IMG/VR virus record: IMGVR_UViG_3300025093_000042
Location: 1-43,558 of that record
From: a virus
Direction: 5' to 3' (one strand)
DNA length: 43,558 bases
Shown: positions 14,473-21,731 of the stretch, in pieces
Layout of the letters: each line of letters opens with the position of its first letter
How positions within the stretch are numbered: the first letter of the stretch is position 1
Translations under genes and position numbers: made by a program
Notes under the pieces: generated by a model
What the model saw: only the letters and a program-made list of their open reading frames with translations
The model's database searches: none
Told to the model about the DNA's origin: nothing

Positions 14473-15116
14473 TGGGTAAGCGCCTTTATACCGACATCGA
14501 AATTGGGGGCGTGACCTATGCCGATGCCAATGCCGCAGCAGCGGCGCTTGGTGTGACGGCTGGTCAGGTCCGCATGGCGGTCCGCAAGGGTCGCTTGGAC
14601 AGTTTAGGAACGCGCCCGGCTTATCGCCCTGTCACCATTCGCGGCGTGACCTATGCGAATTTCAGCGAGGCTGGGCGGGCCTTGGGTGTCCATGCCAACA
14701 CGGTCCGGGCAGCTTATCGAAACGGCACCTTGCACCGCGTCGGCACCGGGCGTGTCGGTCCGGAACCGATGCGCGTGCAGATCGCGGGCCGTGTGTTTGA
14801 AAACGTCCATGATGCGGCCAAGCATTTCGGGTGCTGCCCGCACACCATCTGGTCTGCGCTGGCTGATGGTGACCCTGACCGGGTGGCGCGACCACAGCGC
14901 TACAATCCTTGGAAGTCCAAGCCTTTTGAGATTGGCGGGCTACGGTTTCCATCCATGCGGGCTGCAAGCCGGGCGCTTGGGTTCAAGGATGAAGAATTCA
15001 TTGCCAAGGCCATCAAGCGCAAATCAAAGCGCGGTCGCGAACGCATTCTGGCGGCGGCCATGGCCTATGCTGACAGCGGCGCTGTGCGCCCCAATCACGG
15101 GGGTTCGGCACCATGA
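14472..15116 (+). CDS. Four-repeat NUMOD1/IENR1-like DNA-binding protein
   Basis: 214 residues made of four similar units of about 40-50 residues. Each has a short beta segment and an HTH: IGGVTYADANAAAAALGV, IRGVTYANFSEAGRALGV, IAGRVFENVHDAAKHFGC and IGGLRFPSMRAASRALGF. The pattern resembles the NUMOD1/IENR1 modules that guide homing endonucleases to DNA, but no nuclease domain is present. It may be a repressor-like or architectural DNA-binding protein, or a derelict homing protein. The start at 14472 forms TGATG. Confidence 0.72.
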   Translation: MGKRLYTDIEIGGVTYADANAAAAALGVTAGQVRMAVRKGRLDSLGTRPAYRPVTIRGVTYANFSEAGRALGVHANTVRAAYRNGTLHRVGTGRVGPEPMRVQIAGRVFENVHDAAKHFGCCPHTIWSALADGDPDRVARPQRYNPWKSKPFEIGGLRFPSMRAASRALGFKDEEFIAKAIKRKSKRGRERILAAAMAYADSGAVRPNHGGSAP

Positions 15117-15505
15117 CCTTACCAGCCCCACGCTTCGCAAATGCACCGGCGGCGCATTTTGACTTGGAACCTTTTCACGTCACCGCGCATCGAGAACTGG
15201 CTGATTTCCCGCTTGTTCAGCCGGGCGTTTGTCTGAACCCGATGTGTTCGCGCGTCTTCGCGCCATCGCGCAGCTGGCAGCGCTACTGCTGCGAAACCTG
15301 CCGCAAGATGGATGAAGCGGAAATGCGGCGTATCGGGCAGAAGGCCGCGCCCGCCCTGCTGGCGTGGCGCATGGGCAAATACGAGAAAGAAGACGCAGCG
15401 CTGCGGGCCTTGTCCCGTGCGGGCCGCAACTATGTCACCCGGCTTCAGTCGGAGTGGTATCGCGACCGGCTGGCGCGGGCGTCCGAAAGGAGGCAGCATG
15501 AATAG
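15113..15505 (+). CDS. Zinc-finger phage protein
   Basis: 130 residues with a four-Cys knuckle CLNPMC...CCETCR at about 40-63, followed by a long basic helix (EMRRIGQKAAPALLAWRMGK). It overlaps both neighbours. A nucleic-acid-binding role is inferred; the family is not recognised. Confidence 0.75.
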   Translation: MTLPAPRFANAPAAHFDLEPFHVTAHRELADFPLVQPGVCLNPMCSRVFAPSRSWQRYCCETCRKMDEAEMRRIGQKAAPALLAWRMGKYEKEDAALRALSRAGRNYVTRLQSEWYRDRLARASERRQHE

Positions 15506-15740
15506 ATCGTTTTCAATTGAGCCGCGGGGCAAGAAATTTGCCACCGTTTGTCGCACCGATGGTTATTGGTCGATCAATTGGCTGTCAAAAAATAGACGCC
15601 TAGCTGTTCGCAAGGGTGAAGAGTTTGTGGCTGGCAAGCGAACCTCAATGCGGAAGTACGTCACCGCTTATGGGCAAGCGCTGAACGCTCAAAGGAGTTT
15701 GGCACCACGCGAAATTCCGGCTCTGGGGGTTTCGCAATGA
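15498..15740 (+). CDS. Small basic phage protein
   Basis: 80 residues from the ATG with a perfect AAGGAGG just upstream. The N-terminal half is a beta-like stretch (FSIEPRGKKFATVCRTDGYW). It overlaps the preceding stop by eight bases and the following start by four. No family recognised. Confidence 0.72.
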   Translation: MNRSFSIEPRGKKFATVCRTDGYWSINWLSKNRRLAVRKGEEFVAGKRTSMRKYVTAYGQALNAQRSLAPREIPALGVSQ

Positions 15741-16387
15741 CTGACGCGGCAAAGACCATCAGGCTGGTCGATAGCGATGACCTGTATGAATACCCCATTC
15801 CTTCGGGTGAGCGGTTGGACAGCCATTTCTTCATGACATGGCGGTTTGACTGGTGGCTGCATTCAGAGTTTCGCTTGCTGGCTGACAAAGAGGTTCGCGC
15901 GGTCGGGTTCGACCTGTTCAACATTGCGCAGAAAGAAGACCCGGTTGGCACCTTGCCTGTCGATGAACGCATTCTGGCGCGGCTGGCGGGCGAGTCACTG
16001 GAAGAGTGGCGGCGGTTGATGGAGCGCCCGATTGGCCCCCTCTACAACTGGAAGCAATGCCGATGCGACAACGGCCATGTGCGGCTCTATCACCCCGTGG
16101 TGCTGAAGATTGCGCAGGACGCGCTTGGGCTGCGGGAAGAACGGTTGGCCAAGCGTGAGGCTGAACGCGAACGCAAGCGGCTGGAGGCGCTGCCTGACAA
16201 GATGCTGCGGGCCGGTGCGCCCAAGGGCATGACCGAAGATGCGGTGATGGTGCTGCAGTTTGACCAGTTCTTGGTGGACCATTTTGACACCTTGGGTCAG
16301 CGCCGCCCGCCCATGATCCGAAAGGCTCTGGAAGCGTTCTCTCTGGCGCAGGAAGGCATCGACTGGAAGGCCGAAATCAGCGGCTGA
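15737..16387 (+). CDS. DUF1376-like replication protein (lambda O position)
   Basis: 216 residues. The N-terminal winged-helix region (LLADKEVRAVGFDLFNIAQK, GTLPVDERILARLAGES, EEWRRLMERPIGPLYNW, DNGHVRLYHPVVLKIA) follows the DUF1376/YdaU pattern found in phage replication initiators and organisers. A charged coiled segment (about 127-160) and a C-terminal domain follow. The iteron-like cluster begins immediately after the stop codon, which supports an initiator that binds next to its own gene. Confidence 0.8.
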   Translation: MTDAAKTIRLVDSDDLYEYPIPSGERLDSHFFMTWRFDWWLHSEFRLLADKEVRAVGFDLFNIAQKEDPVGTLPVDERILARLAGESLEEWRRLMERPIGPLYNWKQCRCDNGHVRLYHPVVLKIAQDALGLREERLAKREAERERKRLEALPDKMLRAGAPKGMTEDAVMVLQFDQFLVDHFDTLGQRRPPMIRKALEAFSLAQEGIDWKAEISG

Positions 16388-16390
16388 CAT

Positions 16391-16545
16391 CCTTCCGCGT
16401 TTCTTCCGGCGGAAGGAACTTGGAAAGAACGCGGAAGGAAACCGGAAGAAAAACGGAAGGTTTGGGATGGATTTTGCACGTTTTGCGCCTCGTTCGTTCC
16501 GATTTCTTCCGGGCTGAAAGGAAAGAAGAAGAAAATATAAAAAAA
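16391..16545. other. Putative phage replication origin (iteron cluster plus AT-rich stretch)
   Basis: The hexamer CGGAAG occurs seven times within 120 bases: forward at 16410, 16432, 16443 and 16454, and reversed at 16392, 16403 and 16506. Fewer than one would be expected. Units extend to forms such as GCGGAAGGAA, and pairs face each other around 16409. A purine-rich, A-rich stretch (16515-16548) follows as a possible melting region. The initiator-like gene ends three bases before. Confidence 0.65.
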
Positions 16546-16625
16546 CGAAATTGCCACAAGCGCCCCAATACCAACCAAGCGCCATTTGAGACCGGGGCAG
16601 ATGCAAAGAAGAAGGGCAAGAGCCG

Positions 16626-17216
16626 ATGGACAGTGCTGAACAGGCAAACGGTGAAAAGAGGGTCAAGCAGGTGCTTATTGACCCATTGATGAAGCGGGGA
16701 TTGGGGCGACCTACCACGCTGACGAAAAAGGGCTTTGAAGACATGGTGGCCGACCTTTGTGCGCGGCTGGCTTATATGTCTGAAGACAGCTTGATGGCCT
16801 TGGAAGAACAGGCGGCGGCAAACCCAAGTGGGCCGTCCCGTGATCGCTTCCCAATCGCCAACAACATCCTGACATGGGTGGGGCATATTCATCCGCCGGG
16901 TGACAGTGCATCGCCCCTGTTGCGGGCTGTCTTCGCGTCACAGCTTGGGCGCGATGCCATTGACCAAGGTTGGGCACCTGAACTGCTGGCTGATGTGAAG
17001 CGAACGCGGATGTGGCCCAATCGGTTTGTGGTGTCGCAAATCAAAGACCGGGCTGACAATGCGTTGCGCGACATGCGCCGCTGCGAAGAGGCTTTGGCCA
17101 AAGGTGAATATCTGAGCCGAGACAAACAGACATGGCGGCAGCGCCGATTGGAAGCGCTTCAGAAGTGTCGTGACATCGCGGCCTTGGCCCCCGCAACGGG
17201 GGGCGCGGCATGCTGA
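16626..17216 (+). CDS. Conserved-looking phage protein next to the origin, unknown function
   Basis: 196 residues, helical and basic (GRPTTLTKKGFEDMVADLCA, ANNILTWVGHIHPPGD, TRMWPNRFVVSQIKDRADNA). No domain recognised. The place directly after initiator and origin would suit a helicase loader (lambda P position), but no AAA+ or DnaC motif is visible, so this is only positional. It ends overlapping the NusG-like gene. Confidence 0.75.
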   Translation: MDSAEQANGEKRVKQVLIDPLMKRGLGRPTTLTKKGFEDMVADLCARLAYMSEDSLMALEEQAAANPSGPSRDRFPIANNILTWVGHIHPPGDSASPLLRAVFASQLGRDAIDQGWAPELLADVKRTRMWPNRFVVSQIKDRADNALRDMRRCEEALAKGEYLSRDKQTWRQRRLEALQKCRDIAALAPATGGAAC

Positions 17217-17878
17217 TGCAGAAAATCGAAGCGCAGGAAATGCAGTGGTTTGCCGTTCGGGTGAAGCGAAAGCAGGTGGGAGGCATTCGCACCATCACCA
17301 TCGGTGGTGAGTTCGAAGCCTACCGTGACCGCAAGGGCCGTGCCCGCAAGCGGCGGGTCGATGGCACAGGTGACCGGGTATTCCTGCCCGAACACATCCT
17401 GCGCCGTGCCGGGTTCGAAGTCTTCCTTCCGGTGAAGAAGGTGCTGCGGCGCAAGAACCGCTTCACCCCTGAAAAGCATCTGGTGTCACAGCCGCTGCTG
17501 GTGGATTGGTTGTTTGTTGGTTGGCCCGTTGGCGAAAGCCGATGGCATGACCTAATGGACCTCGATGTGGTCACTGGCGTGATGGGCACAGGCGGTCGCC
17601 CCGTCTACATCCCGCCCGCGCGGGTCATGCGGTTGATGCGCCAATGGGGTGGCGGTCATCTGTCGCCAGCCTGCCATCGCTACATGCAAACCGGGTGTGA
17701 GTTCGCGGCGGGGGATACCGTCCGGGTGGCCGTTGGTCCGCTTGAAGGTGTTCATGTTCGGGTCATTGATGTCAGCGGTCCAACCGTGAAAGCGGCGCTG
17801 GATATTCTTGGCGGTGAGGTGGTCACGGAAATCCGCAGCGACGTGTTGGAGGCGGTTCAATCCGAAGGTGTTAAGTGA
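17210..17878 (+). CDS. NusG/RfaH-like transcription elongation factor, candidate late antiterminator
   Basis: 222 residues; the start is ATG 17210 or 17216 (TGATG). An NGN-like domain is split: strand 1 QWFAVRVKR (12-20), a basic insertion (about 22-60), then the helix EHILRRAGFEVFLPV and the strand LVDWLFVGW near 97-105. A KOW motif follows at about 164-190 (FAAGDTVRVAVGPLEGVHVR, VIDVSG). NusG paralogues bind RNA polymerase and switch it to a termination-resistant state. This gene is the last before a gene-free leader with two intrinsic terminators and the late operon, so I infer the role played by Q in lambda. Confidence 0.85.
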   Translation: MLMQKIEAQEMQWFAVRVKRKQVGGIRTITIGGEFEAYRDRKGRARKRRVDGTGDRVFLPEHILRRAGFEVFLPVKKVLRRKNRFTPEKHLVSQPLLVDWLFVGWPVGESRWHDLMDLDVVTGVMGTGGRPVYIPPARVMRLMRQWGGGHLSPACHRYMQTGCEFAAGDTVRVAVGPLEGVHVRVIDVSGPTVKAALDILGGEVVTEIRSDVLEAVQSEGVK

Positions 17879-17929
17879 AATCTCGAATTGTTAAGGGGGA
17901 TTGACGCACGTGCGGTGTCGGAGTTAACA
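17869..17929 (+). promoter_or_regulatory. Candidate late promoter with paired upstream repeats
   Basis: TGTTAAG occurs at 17869-17875 and 17889-17895, exactly 20 bases apart, and is followed by TTGACG (17901-17906) as a good -35. The -10 17 bases on (TTAACA, 17924-17929) is weak. An 8-base palindrome GCACGTGC lies in the spacer at 17906-17913. A weak -10 with upstream repeats would fit an activator-dependent promoter; this is inferred. Confidence 0.4.
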
Positions 17930-18050
17930 GTGATTCCACCACTAATACCAAGTCCCTGACGGAAGGGTGCAAACCCGATGCAGTTAGACCGAGTAGGTGG
18001 GGCACATGCCGCTTCCGGCATTGCACGTTGTGATTTAGGCGAATGAAAGC
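17930..18050 (+). ncRNA. Candidate structured leader RNA of the late operon
   Basis: There is no gene here, but strong folding potential. CCACCACT (17936-17943) can pair with AGT-A-GGTGG (17992-18000) to close a domain. Inside, CCCT/AGGG (17954-17957 with 17964-17967) competes for the same Gs with GGGT/ACCC capped by a GCAA tetraloop (17965-17976). A third hairpin ATGCCG-CTTC-CGGCAT (18006-18021) is extended by GCA/TGC. Two mutually exclusive hairpins ahead of terminators suggest a switch or a factor-loading site. No known RNA family is claimed. Confidence 0.45.
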
Positions 18051-18083
18051 CACCAGATCGCACACGATGTTACTCCGTCCGAT

Positions 18084-18111
18084 GGCCCGGCTGCAAAGCG
18101 CGGGCCTTTTT
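18084..18111 (+). terminator. Intrinsic terminator 1 in the late leader
   Basis: GGCCCG (18084-18089) pairs with CGGGCC (18101-18106), followed by TTTTT. It lies about 205 bases after the NusG-like gene and 215 bases before the first late gene. Confidence 0.75.
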
Positions 18112-18193
18112 CATTTGTGACGTTTGTCAAACCTGAACGCCAACGACGGAGGCTGTGATTTAACCCATCGGATAATTCCCCATTTGGTTTGAA

Positions 18194-18231
18194 GGCCGGT
18201 CGCGGAAACTCTGCGGCTGGCCTTTTGTTTT
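18194..18231 (+). terminator. Intrinsic terminator 2 in the late leader
   Basis: GGCCGGTCGCGG (18194-18205) pairs over 12 positions with CTGCGGCTGGCC (18211-18222), three pairs being G-U. The loop is AAACT and the tail TTTTGTTTT. The G-U pairs show that the stem is kept at the RNA level. Confidence 0.85.
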
Positions 18232-18327
18232 AAGTGCGGGAATGCAATAAAGCCACCGTCTGCCGTCTTCGGGGCGTTACCGGGGTTAGGTGGTCCCGGC
18301 CCGCGCTAATGATTTGCGGAGGCCGTG

Positions 18328-18891
18328 ATGTTCAGCGTTGGCGACATTGATGTGAAGGGCCTGCAGCAGTTCGAAAACATGCTGGGGGCTTTGGGGGCTG
18401 ACGCACCCAAGGCGGTCAACCGCGCTTTGAACCGCACGGGCGATATGGCGCGAACCCAAGTGGTGCGCACACTGGCCAAACAAACGGGCCTGCCACAGAA
18501 GACCATCCGCCGGGCGGTGAAGGTGAAGCGGTCTACATGGACCGACCTGAACTATACTATGACAGCGGCGGGCGGGGATGTTTCCCTGAAGTTCTTCAAG
18601 CCGCGTGAGACGCGCAAGGGTGTGACCGCGTTCGTTCGAGGTAAGCGCCAGCTGTACGAAAGCACGTTCCTGAAGGGTGGTAGCTTTGCCCGTGGCCGTG
18701 TGGCTCTGAACATGGGCGGTCATGTCTTCCTTCGGGTTGGCAATCGCACGGACTTGGAAAAGCAGAAGTCCGGCGTGGTCATCGCGGCAGAGATGGTGGA
18801 CGGTGCGACCCGCGATGCGTTTGAACGCACAGTGGAACAACAGTTGCCGCGTCGATTGGATCACGAAATCAGCCGGTCGTTGGGCCTTTGA
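18328..18891 (+). CDS. Minor tail protein Z-like (tail completion)
   Basis: 187 residues. GDIDVKGLQQFENMLGALGA, then PKAVNRALNRTGDMARTQVV and LPQKTIRRAVKVKR match the lambda gpZ family, which finishes the tail for joining to the head. GCGGAGG precedes the ATG. In lambda, Z follows the head-joining genes; here it stands before the small terminase gene and before the candidate cos site. It is the first gene after the leader terminators. Confidence 0.8.
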   Translation: MFSVGDIDVKGLQQFENMLGALGADAPKAVNRALNRTGDMARTQVVRTLAKQTGLPQKTIRRAVKVKRSTWTDLNYTMTAAGGDVSLKFFKPRETRKGVTAFVRGKRQLYESTFLKGGSFARGRVALNMGGHVFLRVGNRTDLEKQKSGVVIAAEMVDGATRDAFERTVEQQLPRRLDHEISRSLGL

Positions 18892-18919
18892 TGGCCTTTA
18901 CAGGACTAGGGACCGTAGC

Positions 18920-19025
18920 CCGTCCGGACGGCACGCGGTGCGGTAAGCGCCCGAGGGTTCGGTAGTCAGACGGGTTTTTGAAAGCCTTAACACATGGGGG
19001 TTCGCTTAACGCCGGGTGCTTAACA
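18920..19025. other. Candidate cos site (packaging start)
   Basis: This is the gene-free stretch directly before the small terminase gene. It holds a perfect 12-base palindrome CCGTCCGGACGG (18920-18931) as a possible cosN nicking site. Three repeats follow, CTTAACA (18986), CTTAACG (19005) and CTTAACA (19019), as possible binding sites for the terminase HTH. The arrangement cosN, then R-sites, then nu1, matches lambda. About ten perfect 12-base palindromes are expected in the window by chance, so placement carries the argument. Confidence 0.45.
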
Positions 19026-19062
19026 CATCAGCCCGACCGGCCACGGACTGAACGGGGCAAAG

Positions 19063-19770
19063 ATGGAAGCCGCACAAAGGGAATTGTCACAGGCGGAATT
19101 CGCACGGGAAATGGGGGTTAGCCGCGCGGCTGTCAGTCAGTGGAAAACCAAAGACATCCTGCGCGACGATGCGTTCACCAAGCCCGGCAAAAAGGGCAAG
19201 GTCATCTTTCACATCGCGGTTGAACAGGTGCGCGTGAACCGCGACCTTGGGCAGTCGCTTGGCAATGGCATCGGCACCCGCACGGCTGCGCCTGATGGCG
19301 CGGCACCAGCGTCCGCCCCTGCAACCGAAGACCCGCCCGCGCAACTGGAGCTTCCAAGCGAAGGGCATTCGGAGGCCGCGCCTGAACCTGCGGCTGATGC
19401 TCCGGCGGTTGTCCAGCCGAAAGGTAATTCGGTTCAGGACTTGCTGATTGCCGCGCGGCTTGAAGAACAGCTGCGCAAAAACCGGATTGGTGCCTCCGAA
19501 GAGGCACTGCGGCAAGGCATGCTGATGTCAGCGGATGATGCACGGGAACAGATGACCCGTGTGGCTGGCATGATGATGCAGATTTTCGAAGGTGCGTTGA
19601 CCGACTTCGCGGCGGCTCTTGCGTCTCAGTTTGATGTTCCGCAGCGCGATGCACTGCACCTGCTGAAGAACGAATTCCGCAATGTGCGTAAGACGGCGAC
19701 GATGAAGCAGCGGGCGCTTGCTGAACAGACGCCAAAGGAGGTCACCACGAACGTGGAGCTTGATGCCTGA
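19063..19770 (+). CDS. Terminase small subunit (Nu1-like)
   Basis: 235 residues. An N-terminal winged-HTH (LSQAEFAREMGVSRAAVSQW) binds packaging DNA. A Pro/Ala-rich linker (about 75-130) leads to a helical part (LIAARLEEQLRKNRIGASEE) that should assemble and contact the large subunit. It starts 38 bases after the cosB-like repeats and overlaps the large subunit gene. Length and layout fit lambda-type small terminases, with a longer linker. Confidence 0.88.
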   Translation: MEAAQRELSQAEFAREMGVSRAAVSQWKTKDILRDDAFTKPGKKGKVIFHIAVEQVRVNRDLGQSLGNGIGTRTAAPDGAAPASAPATEDPPAQLELPSEGHSEAAPEPAADAPAVVQPKGNSVQDLLIAARLEEQLRKNRIGASEEALRQGMLMSADDAREQMTRVAGMMMQIFEGALTDFAAALASQFDVPQRDALHLLKNEFRNVRKTATMKQRALAEQTPKEVTTNVELDA

Positions 19771-21731
19771 TGTTGGATGTTGCTGTCACCAGCGCGGAAT
19801 GGATGGTTTACGATGTGATGGCGGATGTCTTGGACCCGCCGCCGCCAGTCGATTATCTGAAATGGGCTGAAGAGAACATTGAATTTTCGGAACGGGAAAG
19901 TGAGTTTTCCGGGCCGTACAACCGCCAGCGGTTCCGCTATTTCGATGAAATCTTGCGGGCGCTGTCACCGGAAGACCCATGCCGCATCACGTCATTGGCG
20001 AAGTCGGCACAGCTGGGCGGGACGGTTCTGGCGAACATTTTCACCGGCGGGTCGATGGATATGGACCCCGGCGATTTTCTCTACGTCCACCCGACCGAAG
20101 AGAATGCCCGCCGTTGGTCGAAGATGAAACTGCAGCCGATGCTGAAAGGCACATCGGCGTTGCGGCGTATCTTCCCGATGAAGGCTCGTGACGGGCAGGA
20201 TTCGGTTTTCTACAAAGAGCGCCGCGACGGTCGCGGTGCCATTCTGATTTCAGGGGCCAACTCGCCCGCCTCGCTTAGTCAGGTGTCCATGTCCCGGCAG
20301 GTTCAGGATGACCTTGCCAAGTGGGACATGAACAGCGCGGGCGACCCGGAAAACCAAGCGGACAGCCGCAGTCAGGGTCGCGAGTTCGCCAAGATATTCA
20401 AGATTTCGACACCCATGGTCATTCCGGGGTGCCGGATCACAAACAACTTTGAAGCCGGGTCGCAAGAGTTTCCTTATGTGCCCTGCCCACACTGCGGTTT
20501 CATGCAGGTGCTGGAATGGGAGAACATGCTGCAAAGTCTGGATGAAGAGCATCCGGAACGTGCGCATTTCACCTGTCAGGGTCCAGATTGTGGCTGCGCG
20601 ATAGAGGATCATCACCGCGCCGAAATCATTCCGCATGTGGAGTGGCGGGCGTCGAACCCAAGTCAGAAGCGGTATCACCGTTCGTTCTATCTTTGGTCGG
20701 CCTATTCGCCTTTGCAGTCGTTTGAGCGGATCGCACGGGCTTGGCTTGCAGCCAAGGGCGACCCGCCAAAGGAGCAGACTTTCTGGAATGACGTTGTGGG
20801 CAAAGCCTATCGCGTCTTGGGCGAAGCGCCGCCTTGGGAAGACATCCGCGACCGGGCATCGGAATCGGATTATGCCCACGGCACCATTCCTGCAGGTTAT
20901 CCGCTCGTCACGTGCGGCGTTGACTGTCAGGGTGACCGCGTTGAATGGCAGGTGGTTGCGTGGGGGCAGAATAAGCGCCGGGCCATCGTGGAATATGGCG
21001 TGTTTGCCGGGCACATATCTGACGAACAATGTCAGACGAAACTGAACGGCTTACTCAAGCAGGGCTTTCGGAATGCTTATGGCCGCAAGGTTGAAATCGA
21101 CCTACTGGCCATCGACGGCAACGCCTACACCGAAGATGTGTGGGATTGGGCGCGTCGGCATCCGGCAAGCCGCGTCATCATGGTTCGCGGTGTGCATCCA
21201 GAAAGTGCGCCGTTGTTGGCGCAGGTCAAGAAAGAGCGAAACCGCCGGGGCAAGCTGGTCCGGTATTCGAAGCGTTTCTTCAACTTCGCATCGTCGGTTT
21301 TGAAGATGGGCCTGTATCGGAACCTGAAGAAGACCGACCCGGAAGAGCGCGGTTTCATCGCGCTGCCAAAGGGGCTGGAAGATGAATTCTACCGTCAGCT
21401 GACCGCAGAAACGCGCAAGGCCCAAAAGGCGAAATCGGGCTTCACCCGGTATCTGTGGGTGAAAGACCCGGCCCAAGCGAACGAGGGGCTGGACACTCAT
21501 TTGCAGGCCGAAGCTGCCGCCATCCGCCTGGGAGTTCGCAACCTTCCGGATACCGAATGGGACAAGCTGATGGCTGACCGCGAACGTCCGCCTGAAGATG
21601 TTCAGGGCGACTTTGAAGACCTGCTGATGGTGACCCGTGCCGATACGCAGGACGCTGAGCCGGAAGAACAACCGACCCCGCCTGACGCAAAAGCGCAGGC
21701 CCGGTCGAAGTGGAGAAACAGAACGCGATGA
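19770..21731 (+). CDS. Terminase large subunit, GpA family (packaging ATPase and nuclease)
   Basis: 653 residues, the normal GpA length. The N-terminal ATPase has a deviant Walker A (SLAKSAQLGGTVLANI, about 74-89). A zinc-ribbon-like part CPHC...CQGPDCGC lies in the middle (about 236-275). The nuclease domain shows VTCGVDCQGDRVEWQVVAWG near 380 and LLAIDGNAYTEDVWDW near 446, with acidic metal ligands. It cuts at cos and pumps DNA into the prohead. Coupled to the portal gene by ATGA. Confidence 0.95.
   Translation: MLDVAVTSAEWMVYDVMADVLDPPPPVDYLKWAEENIEFSERESEFSGPYNRQRFRYFDEILRALSPEDPCRITSLAKSAQLGGTVLANIFTGGSMDMDPGDFLYVHPTEENARRWSKMKLQPMLKGTSALRRIFPMKARDGQDSVFYKERRDGRGAILISGANSPASLSQVSMSRQVQDDLAKWDMNSAGDPENQADSRSQGREFAKIFKISTPMVIPGCRITNNFEAGSQEFPYVPCPHCGFMQVLEWENMLQSLDEEHPERAHFTCQGPDCGCAIEDHHRAEIIPHVEWRASNPSQKRYHRSFYLWSAYSPLQSFERIARAWLAAKGDPPKEQTFWNDVVGKAYRVLGEAPPWEDIRDRASESDYAHGTIPAGYPLVTCGVDCQGDRVEWQVVAWGQNKRRAIVEYGVFAGHISDEQCQTKLNGLLKQGFRNAYGRKVEIDLLAIDGNAYTEDVWDWARRHPASRVIMVRGVHPESAPLLAQVKKERNRRGKLVRYSKRFFNFASSVLKMGLYRNLKKTDPEERGFIALPKGLEDEFYRQLTAETRKAQKAKSGFTRYLWVKDPAQANEGLDTHLQAEAAAIRLGVRNLPDTEWDKLMADRERPPEDVQGDFEDLLMVTRADTQDAEPEEQPTPPDAKAQARSKWRNRTR

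Noticed and set aside
16416-16430. Second LexA-like site GAAC-N7-GAAC
   Set aside because: It is built from the iteron repeats themselves and no gene start lies directly after it; one or two such matches per window are expected by chance. Kept only as a remark on the origin.
17930-18050. Group I intron or tRNA-like element in the leader
   Set aside because: No conserved intron core or cloverleaf can be drawn; only local hairpins are clear.
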